The position numbers were made by a program, and so were the translations under genes. The notes under the pieces are model-generated. The model had not been told where the DNA came from. It made no database searches and saw only the letters and a list, made by a program, of their open reading frames with translations. From contig CM067369.1 in assembly GCA_034401795.1 (NCBI GenBank), positions 142,305,057-142,369,056 of the forward strand: a stretch of 64,000 nt of DNA, in the 5' to 3' direction. This stretch comes from Chaetoderma sp. LZ-2023a. Lineage: Eukaryota > Mollusca > Caudofoveata > Chaetodermatida > Chaetodermatidae. Shown piece by piece: positions 28,499 through 36,491 of this stretch. How positions within the stretch are numbered: position 1 is the first letter of the stretch; the number at the start of each line of letters is the position of its first letter.

Positions 28499-28575
28499 AG
28501 GCCATAAGAGAATATCAGTGTTGTCCGTGGTGGGGCTGTCCTCGGACGAGTCGTCACGCCCACTTCCAATAGGCA
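28499..28575 (-). CDS. DOMON gene, fifth visible exon (acidic linker)
   Basis: The acceptor is CATCTTTTCAG and the donor GTGAGTATA; 77 bases, completing a Val codon and leaving in phase 0. It encodes a polar, acidic linker (SGRDDSSEDSPTTDNTD) followed by ILLWP. No domain; it is probably an exposed, possibly O-glycosylated stalk. A (TTA)n array lies 26 bases upstream of the acceptor (28658-28602). A nearly intact LINE sits in the intron before it. Confidence 0.82.
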
Positions 28576-28601
28576 CTGAAAAGATGACAGAAATGTTTAT
28601 C

Positions 28602-28658
<57 letters not shown>
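28602..28658. repeat. (AAT)n microsatellite next to DOMON exon 5
   Basis: Pure AAT units; on the gene's strand it is (TTA)n ending 26 bases before the acceptor. Confidence 0.98.
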
Positions 28659-28771
28659 CCCCTGTTTAAGACTATATGCTCGGCCTCAACGTGGCGCAGG
28701 GGTGTAACCCACCGGGTGTCAATCCAGACATTTGGAGGGGCTAACCAGAGCATTATGCACAACGCAAATGA

Positions 28772-31507
28772 ATGACACTTGGAGATCGAATCAAACGAAA
28801 TGGTGCTCGCCCTGTGAGGATCCAACAGGCAGGTGCAGCGCCGGGCTCCACGCCTCAAAGGAGCCCACCCTCAGCTACTGGAGGTCCCATCAACTCGTCT
28901 TGTGGAGCCAGGAGACGAGGATGGAGAGCTACTGGCCAACCGAAAAAGAAGACCAAACCCAAAGAGAACCCCAGTATCAACATCATGCACTGGAACGCAG
29001 AAGGGGTTACCAACAAGAAATCAGAGCTCGAACAGTTCCTGTACGAAAACAACATTGATATCTGCTGCATCCAAGAGACACACCTGCAAGAAGGAAAACC
29101 ATTTAAGATCAGAGGTTACCAGATTTTCCGGTGTGATCGAAGAGGAAGAAAAAAAGGCGGGGTGATCACCTTGGTCCGAAACAGCGTGAACGCCAGCCAG
29201 ATCAAAACCTTTATGGAAGAGGCAGAATATATCAAGATCAAGGTAACAACCAGCGACTCTGTGATTGACATTGTCAATTATTACTGCCCTAATGACAAGA
29301 ATCTCTCACTTGACACAATCCAGGTCGCGGACTGCCACTTCCTCATTGCGGGAGACTTTAATAGCCAGTCTCAGAGCTGGGGATACAGAACACTTGATAA
29401 ACGAGGAGAAGACATTGAAGCATGGCAAGATGAAAAGCACCTTTTACTTGTCAGCGATCCCACAGATCAGCCTACCTTCTACTCGCGCCGGTGGCACTCG
29501 ACAACAACGCCGGACTTGGCATTTTGTACAGAAGACATTCACAGAAACTACAGTAGAGTGGTCGGATCGCAGTTAGGAGGAAGCGACCACCGCCCAGTCC
29601 TCCTCTCTCTTTCTGGAAGTATTTCAACAAGTTCATCTCAACATCCAAGGTGGAACTACAAAAAGGCAAATTGGAGTCTGTTCGGCATTCGTTCCAATGA
29701 GCTTACCCAAAATATAGCAGTAGAAGGGAGAAACATCAACAATGCGGTCAAGGAATTTAATTCAAGTATCCTCAAGGCTGCCAACGAAGTGATTCCTCGA
29801 GGGTTCAGGAAAAACTACCGCCCCTACTGGACAACAGAACTGCAAGCAGCACATGATAAACTAGACAAGGCCAGAGAAGATGCAGAGGGTAATCCCTGTC
29901 ATGAAAACCACTTCACACTACAACAAACTAAAGCCAGGTATCTAAAGACCAAGCTGGAGGCCAAAAGAAGAAGCTGGAGGGAAAAGACGGCAGGGTTTAA
30001 TTTAGAGAGAGACACAACAAAGCTATGGAGACTGACTAAAGCACTCAATGATAAGGGTGTCGGGGGAGAGAAGATTACTCTTGAAGAAGATGGACAAACA
30101 CTGTCAGGAAAGATGGCTGCAGATGCCTTTGCGAAGGCATATGCAAAAGAAAGCAACATTTCTATACCACGAATGCGTCAAAAAGAGGTTAGAAAAGAGC
30201 AAAAGGAAAGAACAGACACCAACACTCACGATGCAATGAAAGTTGACATTAGTTTAGCAGAACTGAAGAAGTCTATCCGCCAATTGAAGAAGAAGAAATC
30301 TCCCGGGCCAGATGGCATTACGAATGAAATGATCCAACACCTTGGTAATGCATCTCTCCGCAAGTTGCTAGATATCTTTAATCTCAGTTGGACCAATGGA
30401 GAGGTTCCTCAGTGCTGGAAGGAAGCCAGAATGACTCCTATTCTGAAAAAAGAGAAGAACAAGACGAAAGTGCTGAGCTACCGTCCTATCAGTCTTACAA
30501 GCTGCATATGCAAGACCATGGAGCGCATCATCAACCAGCGGTTGCAGTGGTACCTGGAGTCGGAGAACACTATAGTTTCAGAGCAGGCTGGCTTCATAAG
30601 ATATAGGAGCACAGAAGATCAAACAACACATCTGGCACAGGTCATAGAGGACACTTTTCAAGCCGAGAAGGTGATGCTAGCTGCCTTTATCGATCTGCAG
30701 AAGGCATTTGACAAGGTGTGGAAGCTCCGGCGCACATGCATCGGTGGCAACATGTTCCGATGGACCAAGTCATACCTACACAATCGCAGAGCTAGGGTGC
30801 TGGTGGATGGACAATCTGGACAGCATGTATTGCTGAGACAAGGGGTACCACAAGGAGGAGTATTATCACCAACTCTGTTCATACTCTTCATTAATGATAT
30901 TGTAGCAGAGCTGCCCAATGGGATCCAAGCAGCCCTCTATGCAGATGACCTCGTACTCTGGTGCACCGAGGAGTACACAACGACTGCCACGTACAGAATG
31001 CAGCTCGCCTTGGACAGAATTACAGCTTGGGCCAATCGCTGGTGTATTACCATCAACAAAGAAAAATCATCAGCCATGCTATTCTCACTGTCCACCAAAA
31101 CCAAGGGTGGCAATCTGACACTGGGCGGTACTCCACTCGAGTACGAGGACCAGCGGACATACCTGGGAGTCACCTATGACAGAAGATTAACATGGAAGGA
31201 GCACATCCAGAACGCAGAGGCAAAGGCTAGAAGAAAGCTAAACATCATGAGGAAGCTGGCAAGAACAAAGTGGGGTGCCAATGAAAGGATCCTCAAGACC
31301 ATCTACCTAGGTGCTGTACGACCACACCTTGAGTATGGATCCAGCTCATGGATGACAGCAGCTAAATCTCATCAACAGAACCTCGACAGAGTACAAAACC
31401 AGGCACTGCGCATCATCACTGGTGGAATGAGATCAACACCAATAGAAAAGATTGAGCAGACAGCAGGCATCCCCCACTTAGTAAAGGAAGGGAATGCAAA
31501 GCACTGA
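28772..31507 (+). CDS. LINE polyprotein part 1: endonuclease and reverse transcriptase
   Basis: 911 codons. Residues 1-70 are Arg/Lys/Pro-rich. The APE-type endonuclease begins near residue 70 (MHWNAEGVTNKK) with QETHL, GDFNSQ and SDHRPV, so its catalytic set looks complete. The RT carries SPGPDGITNEM, PISLTSC, DLQKAFDKVWK, RQGVPQGGVLSP and the catalytic box LYADDLVLW (about residue 720). Compared with the copy at 4 kb, a few codons are missing directly after DKVWK. The frame ends at 31507 because of a one-base shift in a CCCCC run at 31471-31475; past it the coding continues in the next frame. Confidence 0.92.
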   Translation: MTLGDRIKRNGARPVRIQQAGAAPGSTPQRSPPSATGGPINSSCGARRRGWRATGQPKKKTKPKENPSINIMHWNAEGVTNKKSELEQFLYENNIDICCIQETHLQEGKPFKIRGYQIFRCDRRGRKKGGVITLVRNSVNASQIKTFMEEAEYIKIKVTTSDSVIDIVNYYCPNDKNLSLDTIQVADCHFLIAGDFNSQSQSWGYRTLDKRGEDIEAWQDEKHLLLVSDPTDQPTFYSRRWHSTTTPDLAFCTEDIHRNYSRVVGSQLGGSDHRPVLLSLSGSISTSSSQHPRWNYKKANWSLFGIRSNELTQNIAVEGRNINNAVKEFNSSILKAANEVIPRGFRKNYRPYWTTELQAAHDKLDKAREDAEGNPCHENHFTLQQTKARYLKTKLEAKRRSWREKTAGFNLERDTTKLWRLTKALNDKGVGGEKITLEEDGQTLSGKMAADAFAKAYAKESNISIPRMRQKEVRKEQKERTDTNTHDAMKVDISLAELKKSIRQLKKKKSPGPDGITNEMIQHLGNASLRKLLDIFNLSWTNGEVPQCWKEARMTPILKKEKNKTKVLSYRPISLTSCICKTMERIINQRLQWYLESENTIVSEQAGFIRYRSTEDQTTHLAQVIEDTFQAEKVMLAAFIDLQKAFDKVWKLRRTCIGGNMFRWTKSYLHNRRARVLVDGQSGQHVLLRQGVPQGGVLSPTLFILFINDIVAELPNGIQAALYADDLVLWCTEEYTTTATYRMQLALDRITAWANRWCITINKEKSSAMLFSLSTKTKGGNLTLGGTPLEYEDQRTYLGVTYDRRLTWKEHIQNAEAKARRKLNIMRKLARTKWGANERILKTIYLGAVRPHLEYGSSSWMTAAKSHQQNLDRVQNQALRIITGGMRSTPIEKIEQTAGIPHLVKEGNAKH

Positions 31508-32580
31508 TCCAAGCTGCAAAGTTCAAATCGTTCAACAACCACCCAATGAAGATCAGGCAAGCACAGCTGTCATCAGGAAGACTTAAAAGATCAAGTTTTG
31601 TGAAAGAGACAAAAGCACTTCAAAGGAAACACCAAGAAATGTTGCCAGCACAAATAGAAGACCCAAACCACACCCTTGATCCTCCACCCTGGGAAAACAA
31701 ACTAGAGAGCATAGCTATTCGCACCACAGTACCTCATCTCACAACCAAAGATGAACACAGTGATGTGAGCAAGAAGGCCCTGACCCTAGCCATGCTGGAA
31801 GAAATGTACCCTCAGGAGACATGGATAAGGATCTACACAGATGGATCAGCCAAAGATGCAATTAGGAGCGGAGGTGCCGGACTGCACATACAGTATCCAA
31901 ACGGACAACATGAGTCAGCTGCAATACCGACAGGCAAACACTGCACAAACTACAGAGCTGAAGTCGAAGCACTGGTCCATGCAGCTAATACCATCAGCAG
32001 AACAGCAGACCCTATTGCACAGATTGTCTTTTTATCTGATGCCCGCTCCGTCCTTGAGGCTATCACCAAAGGTAAGCTGCCACAACTTGAAGAAGCACTA
32101 CAAACCATCAAATGCTTTCGGATAGCACTGCAGTGGATCCCCTCACACTGTGGAGTCCAAGGAAATGAGGAAGCAGACAAGATGGCAAAGGTGGGTGCAG
32201 AAGAGAATCAGACAGAAAACATGGTTACCCATACAGAGATGAAGACTATCATCAAGTCACTCTATAGAACACCTCAATCAGAAGATGCCTACCATCATCT
32301 CTCGAGGCCAGAGCAAGTGACCATTTTTCGTCTCAGAACTGGACACAACAGACTAAACCAACACATGTACAGGCGGTTCCACCTTACGACATCGCCCGCT
32401 TGTCCTTGTGGAGAAGCAGAACAGACCACAGAGCACATACTTCAATGTTGCAGTACGTATCAGCTGCTGAGAGAAGAGATCTGGCCTTTGTCAAGCTCCT
32501 TTCTTGAAAAGCTGCATGGGCCTGTGGAAGAACTGCAGAAAACCACAGATTTCATCTTGAGAACGGCTCTCCAAGTGTGA
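31465..32580 (+). CDS. LINE polyprotein part 2: RNase H and C-terminal Cys-rich tail
   Basis: The frame is open from about 31465; the first Met is at 31546. The RNase H domain has all four acidic positions: YTDGS (about 31837), YRAEVEAL (about 31952), LSDARS (about 32035) and the WIPSHCGVQGNEEAD block (about 32134-32178). The C-terminal tail CPCGEAEQTTEHILQCC (about 32400-32450) is a zinc-binding-type motif common after RNase H in this superclade. It is in phase with the first part after correcting one base; I regard both as one ancestral protein. Confidence 0.9.
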   Translation, partial: RHPPLSKGRECKALIQAAKFKSFNNHPMKIRQAQLSSGRLKRSSFVKETKALQRKHQEMLPAQIEDPNHTLDPPPWENKLESIAIRTTVPHLTTKDEHSDVSKKALTLAMLEEMYPQETWIRIYTDGSAKDAIRSGGAGLHIQYPNGQHESAAIPTGKHCTNYRAEVEALVHAANTISRTADPIAQIVFLSDARSVLEAITKGKLPQLEEALQTIKCFRIALQWIPSHCGVQGNEEADKMAKVGAEENQTENMVTHTEMKTIIKSLYRTPQSEDAYHHLSRPEQVTIFRLRTGHNRLNQHMYRRFHLTTSPACPCGEAEQTTEHILQCCSTYQLLREEIWPLSSSFLEKLHGPVEELQKTTDFILRTALQV

Positions 32581-32582
32581 TA

Positions 32583-33124
32583 CCAGCAGTTTGCGACTTT
32601 TCTGCTCGCTTTTCTGCTAGCGCCGCTGACACGCGCGCTTGTTATGTATGTTGATCTTGTGCGCATGCGTGTTGCCTTATAAGCAGGTTATTTTGCAATA
32701 TTGCATTTGAATGTTATGCAAATATAATAATGATGCCGTGCAACCTGAATTTTCTTTTGTATTATTTGTGCAAGCGACAAGGAACTTGCATTTGTATGAT
32801 GCAGTTGATGCAGTTGACAAACCAAAAAAGAGTGTACAGATTTTGGGTGCAGATATTGTTTTACCAGATCAGCTAACTGCTCCTGTTTTGAAAGTTCAGC
32901 ATCAAGTACCTCTCCTTTGCACTTTTGCGACATGACAGTGTAGTGTGTAGGAAAGCAAAAATTGATCAAAGATATGCAGAACTAGAGCCTCAAATTCTCT
33001 TGCCTACGCTATGAAAACAGCCGGATTCCCTGGTAAACTCGCCTGCATGGAAATGGACAAACCCGCGAGCAGAAAAGAGTGCGAGAACACGCGAGCATAA
33101 AAGCTCACATGGAAAGCGGGCCTT
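32583..33124. other. Unassigned segment with inverted repeats, possible transposon end
   Basis: GCGACTTTTCTGCTCGC at 32594 recurs inverted as GCGAGCAGAAAAGAGTGCG at 33063. The right border resembles a terminal repeat. Short frames inside on both strands have no recognisable domain. Confidence 0.4.
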
Positions 33125-33232
33125 AAGCGTCTATAACGGACTTAATTACGTCATTCATGACGCCCTGGATTATGACGGCAGACTACACGTGACGTAGTTG
33201 ATTATGTCGTTATATGATTGATCGATAGATTG
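33125..33232 (+). mobile_element. Family 1 element, partial (CRE side only)
   Basis: AAGCGTCTATAACGGACTTAA, TTACGTCATTCATGACG, ATTATGACGGCAG, CACGTGACGTAGTTGATTAT, TATGATTGATCGATAG: the right third of the family 1 element. The palindrome is absent. Confidence 0.75.
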
Positions 33233-33505
33233 GATTCGTGAATTCTGAATTGGTTTCGAAATGTCAGAAAGTGTTTTGTTTCATACAGTATGTAGGTATT
33301 TATATATATATGACCAAAATAGTCGTCATTAAACAATATAGTTGTCCGCCTAGATGATGTTTTGATTAATGCGTGGTCAAGTGCATCTCTACGCATTTTC
33401 TGAACAATTGAATTGTTGAAAGGCATACATATCTGTCTACTCTCTAATATAGATTTAAACATTTAATCATCGAAATAATTATTTTTTATAAACAAATAAT
33501 AGTAC

Positions 33506-33610
33506 CTTCGCCTGTATACTCCCAGTCTTGGACGTTGTCATAAGTAACATTGGTAAGGAGCACCCTAGTCCGGGACACTCTCGTATCCGAATGAAACTTT
33601 TTGATCCCAG
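33506..33610 (-). CDS. DOMON gene, fourth visible exon (end of DOMON domain)
   Basis: The acceptor is TTATTATTCAG and the donor GTACTATT; 105 bases, completing a Ser codon with the previous exon. It reads SGIKKFHSDTRVSRTRVLL and then DNVQDWEYTGE. The 'SG.I..H' block is the usual last DOMON motif; its His is the candidate second haem ligand (inference). The acceptor is formed directly on a (TTA)n array (33688-33614), with a (CT)n array behind it. Confidence 0.86.
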
Positions 33611-33613
33611 CTG

Positions 33614-33622
33614 AATAATAAC

Positions 33623-33684
<62 letters not shown>

Positions 33685-33688
33685 TAAT
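33614..33688. repeat. (AAT)n microsatellite abutting DOMON exon 4 acceptor
   Basis: AAT units (TTA on the gene's strand), ending within three bases of the splice acceptor. Confidence 0.98.
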
Positions 33689-33696
33689 GTGCTATC

Positions 33697-33872
<176 letters not shown>

Positions 33873-34289
33873 GGGATCCCCCATTGTGTGATATCTCAGG
33901 ATCCTATGATGGCTTCTTGAACAACGTAGGCATTCTTCGTGGGAGATGGAAATTGAACCATCGGCTAAACACGCACTTACAGTACTCAGGATAAGCTGTG
34001 ACCGTATGTCAACACGGTGTTTCTTCTATCGCTTTCTATCGCCGTTGGTATGTGGTCAAGTGAGCAGGTATTATCTGAACACGATGGTTGCATTTGCTGA
34101 CGTGGTCTGGTGATTGAAGCTTATGAGATATCACTATTTTCGTAATTTAAGAAATAGTCGGTTCAGTCAAAACAATTCCAAAACAATATATTTCTTACTC
34201 TCTTCTTGTTGTGAACTTCAGATGCCGTAATTTCAATGCTAAAATCTTTAAACCAATACGGCCGAATTTTAAAAGTTTATTTATAATGT

Positions 34290-34440
34290 AATAAATACTC
34301 TGTTGAATATTTTAAAATTAATATGACTGGGAGTTGCTGCTGCCAATGGAAGTGAAAGTTTCATTTCAAATTAGCCGTAGCTATTCGACAGCCTGCATAT
34401 ATAGACACATAGAAAATTCGAATCTCTAAATGCAGGGTTC
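34290..34440 (-). mobile_element. Family 1 element, decayed palindrome with one flank
   Basis: Palindrome at 34300-34391 (TCTGTTGAATATTTTAAAAT, GCTGCTGCCAATGG, then a diverged inverse arm ending ATTCGACAG), followed by CTGCATATATAGACAC. Confidence 0.65.
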
Positions 34441-34539
34441 AAAGGGTTAATGACCAGATTTATATAAGACTAATGATGTACTCAATGTGGGGTTTTTGTG
34501 ATTGTTGCCAATGGATGAATCCAATCTACAACTCAAGCA

Positions 34540-35060
34540 TATGGCGTCATAATGAATTACCTCTCATATAAGCTGGCGTCGCAATCAAAATTCGCAATGA
34601 ATTAGGTAAGGAAGTCCGTCATGATGTTTTAAAAGACCGTCATGTGTACGAATTGTATATCTTTACGACTTTTATAACCATTCTGTTGAATATTTTGAAA
34701 CTAATTTGACTGGGCCACCACCCAACCCCAACACTCCCACCACCTCACCCCCCCCCCCACCACCACCACCCTCTCCCACTACTACCACCACCACAACCAA
34801 CCCACCCACCCCACACACACCACCACCGGGCACACACACCCAAACCCACCCACACGCGCGCACCTCACTACGCGTGCGCGAACGCACGCACGCACGCACC
34901 GGTAAAATTAGTTTCAAAATATTCAACAGGTAATTAGCTGTATAGCTACCATGAAAATTTGATTCTCGGGATTCAGAAGTCAAAGTATAAATCGATCCAA
35001 ACACGCGCAAAGCATGGGCGGAGCTTAGCTAGAGATGGGCGGGGCATAGCTAAAAGTGCA
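34540..35060 (-). mobile_element. Family 1 element with a C-rich insertion in the hairpin loop
   Basis: CRE-side remnants lie at 34540-34680. The left arm at 34683 (CTGTTGAATATTTTGAAAC through GACTGGGC) and the right arm ending at 34929 are almost perfect inverses. Between them, instead of the usual GCTGTTGCTGCC loop, lie about 185 bases of CCACC/CACA-rich sequence (34716-34900). The GC-box block follows at 35013-35053 (GGGCGGAGCTTAGCTAGAG). It sits 70 bases from DOMON exon 3. Confidence 0.85.
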
Positions 35061-35130
35061 TTCACCCATTGGTACTCTGGTGTTATAAAATTCATATTTG
35101 GATCATTATGGAATGCGACAAAAAACTCAC

Positions 35131-35269
35131 ATTCATCCACGCCACCATGGGCTACAAGAAGATTCCATGGCTTGCGAAGGTCCTTGTATGTGTCGATAGA
35201 ACGTTCGAATGTGCATATCATAATGTCACCCACTATCGATGTGTTCAGAAGTGTCATGCCTTCCATCGG
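35131..35269 (-). CDS. DOMON gene, third visible exon (46 codons + 1 base)
   Basis: The acceptor is TTTTTTCAG and the donor GTGAGTTTT; 139 bases, entering in phase 0 and leaving after one base of a codon. It reads PMEGMTLLNTS, GDIMICTFERSI and LRKPWNLLVAHGGVDE. These are the DOMON blocks 'GD...C.F.R.I' and 'PW.L..A.G'. The frame also runs on past the donor in genomic sequence, but the phase match with the next exon supports the splice. Confidence 0.88.
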
Positions 35270-35399
35270 CTGAAAAAATCCATTTACAAATGAAAATGTG
35301 CACACATAATACTTTAAAAGAATGCACGTAGGCCTATGAATATCCGCTAAGGCGTCACAATATAGGCTAAAGTTGATATGTGAATTGACACAATTAGTC

Positions 35400-35640
35400 A
35401 ATTTCGCTCCGCCAGAGTGTCAAGTCATCTGCATACATAGCTGCCAATCAACCATGTGTTCTAGAGGTAAGATTTGTTTAACGTCATTCATAAATCTGTA
35501 GAACAGTCTTTTTGCGTAAATCCATAAGAACAAGGTTCCGAAATGCGTGTGCGCCGAGGATGCGGTAACGACGCGCCAGTTCTGACAGGTAGAATATCGC
35601 ATTGTGGCAATACAAGGCAACTGCGAGGCGATAGCGATTG
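35400..35640 (-). mobile_element. Short LINE RT fragment
   Basis: Reading the minus strand near 35440-35400 gives AMYADDLTLWRSEID, an RT catalytic box in context. The frame before it is damaged but compatible with the block preceding this motif. Too short to classify. It lies 130 bases upstream of DOMON exon 3. Confidence 0.6.
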
Positions 35641-36198
35641 CAAGCTATCGGTTCCTAACCACCACGCGTCACTGTCGCGTTGCTCTATCTCGAATACTCG
35701 GCCGACGTGGTAGCAACTTGATACAACATATAGCACTTCTGGGTTTAGGCTAGCGCAATCACATGAGACGAGCAGCCCATGTCATTGGTTAGTCAGATTT
35801 TCAGTCGCCGGTGACTCGATAACAGAGGAATTTTAAAACATGTTCATTCACAGGGGACGAGTGGCAACGAGAGGTGGACAGTAACTTCCCGGTTTCGTCG
35901 CTGTCGGTTTCGACCGCACACTGCGGCGACGCGGCAGTGATTTGCAAAATCGTGTTGTGTCACCGTCGCATTTCTGCAGTGTGCTACCTATTTTATCCCG
36001 CATTTTGTCAGTTGCCTTTATGCTTGGTATACATCAACCGATTATCCCCAATCAGACCCAAATGTCAGCTGTCTGTAGTAGTCAGGCAGACGCGCACTCT
36101 GCCAACTGAGTGGCATACACCAACTGACCATGTCATTGGTAATAAGGTCTGCCCCTAGCGGGAAAACTATGAACCACGCACCTTTAGAAGGGCCATCG
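35641..36198. other. No gene recognised
   Basis: More GC-rich than its surroundings. I see no domain, splice-bounded exon or repeat that I can name. Confidence 0.5.
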
Positions 36199-36412
36199 CT
36201 TCATCGCCCTGTGGATAGGGCGATGCGCGATGTACAATGCGATGTTACGATGTCTGACGCGATGCACGATGCGATGTTACGATGGTTTACACGATGGTCT
36301 ATACGATGGCTTACCCGATGCACGATGATTTACACGATGGACTACGTGATGCACGATGGCTTACACGATGGTCTTACATGATGCGCGATGGCTTACACGA
36401 TGCTAGATGCGA
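36199..36412. repeat. CGATG-based minisatellite, about 200 bp
   Basis: Short units built on (T/G)ACACGATGG, GCACGATG and TTACGATGG recur every 10-17 bases; a tight hairpin (CATCGCCCTG / CAGGGCGATG type) opens the array at 36199-36222. Confidence 0.8.
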
Positions 36413-36491
36413 TGAATGAAGGCTTACTTCGGTTCTTACTCTACCTAATCCATCCTCTACTATCGGCGAGGAGTGTCTGGAAATACAAGGG

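Larger units (their letters stand above)
28684..32580 (+). mobile_element. Nearly intact non-LTR retrotransposon (I/Nimb-like), antisense in DOMON intron 4
   Basis: Order: a short 5' leader (28684-28771), a basic N-terminal region, APE endonuclease, RT, RNase H, and a C-terminal Cys-rich tail. There is no separate gag-like ORF1, and the start of homology coincides with that of the copy at 4026. The two reading frames (28772-31507 and 31465-32580) are offset by one base at a run of C. The 3' tail stops right after the last codon without the AAG repeat seen in the other copy, so the very end may be lost. The RT + RNase H + APE combination puts it in the I superclade; the clade name is an inference. 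Confidence 0.93.

Noticed and set aside
32688-32969. Minus-strand frame of 93 codons as a gene
   Set aside because: No domain, no splice context; overlaps an equally long frame on the other strand.
34973-35401. Single 142-codon minus-strand gene
   Set aside because: Only 35269-35131 is exonic: a strong acceptor and a GTGAGT donor bound the conserved part, and the phase matches the next exon; the rest is intron.
35860-36130. CpG-rich promoter or exon
   Set aside because: Slightly GC-rich, but no frame, splice pair or core-promoter signal that I can support.
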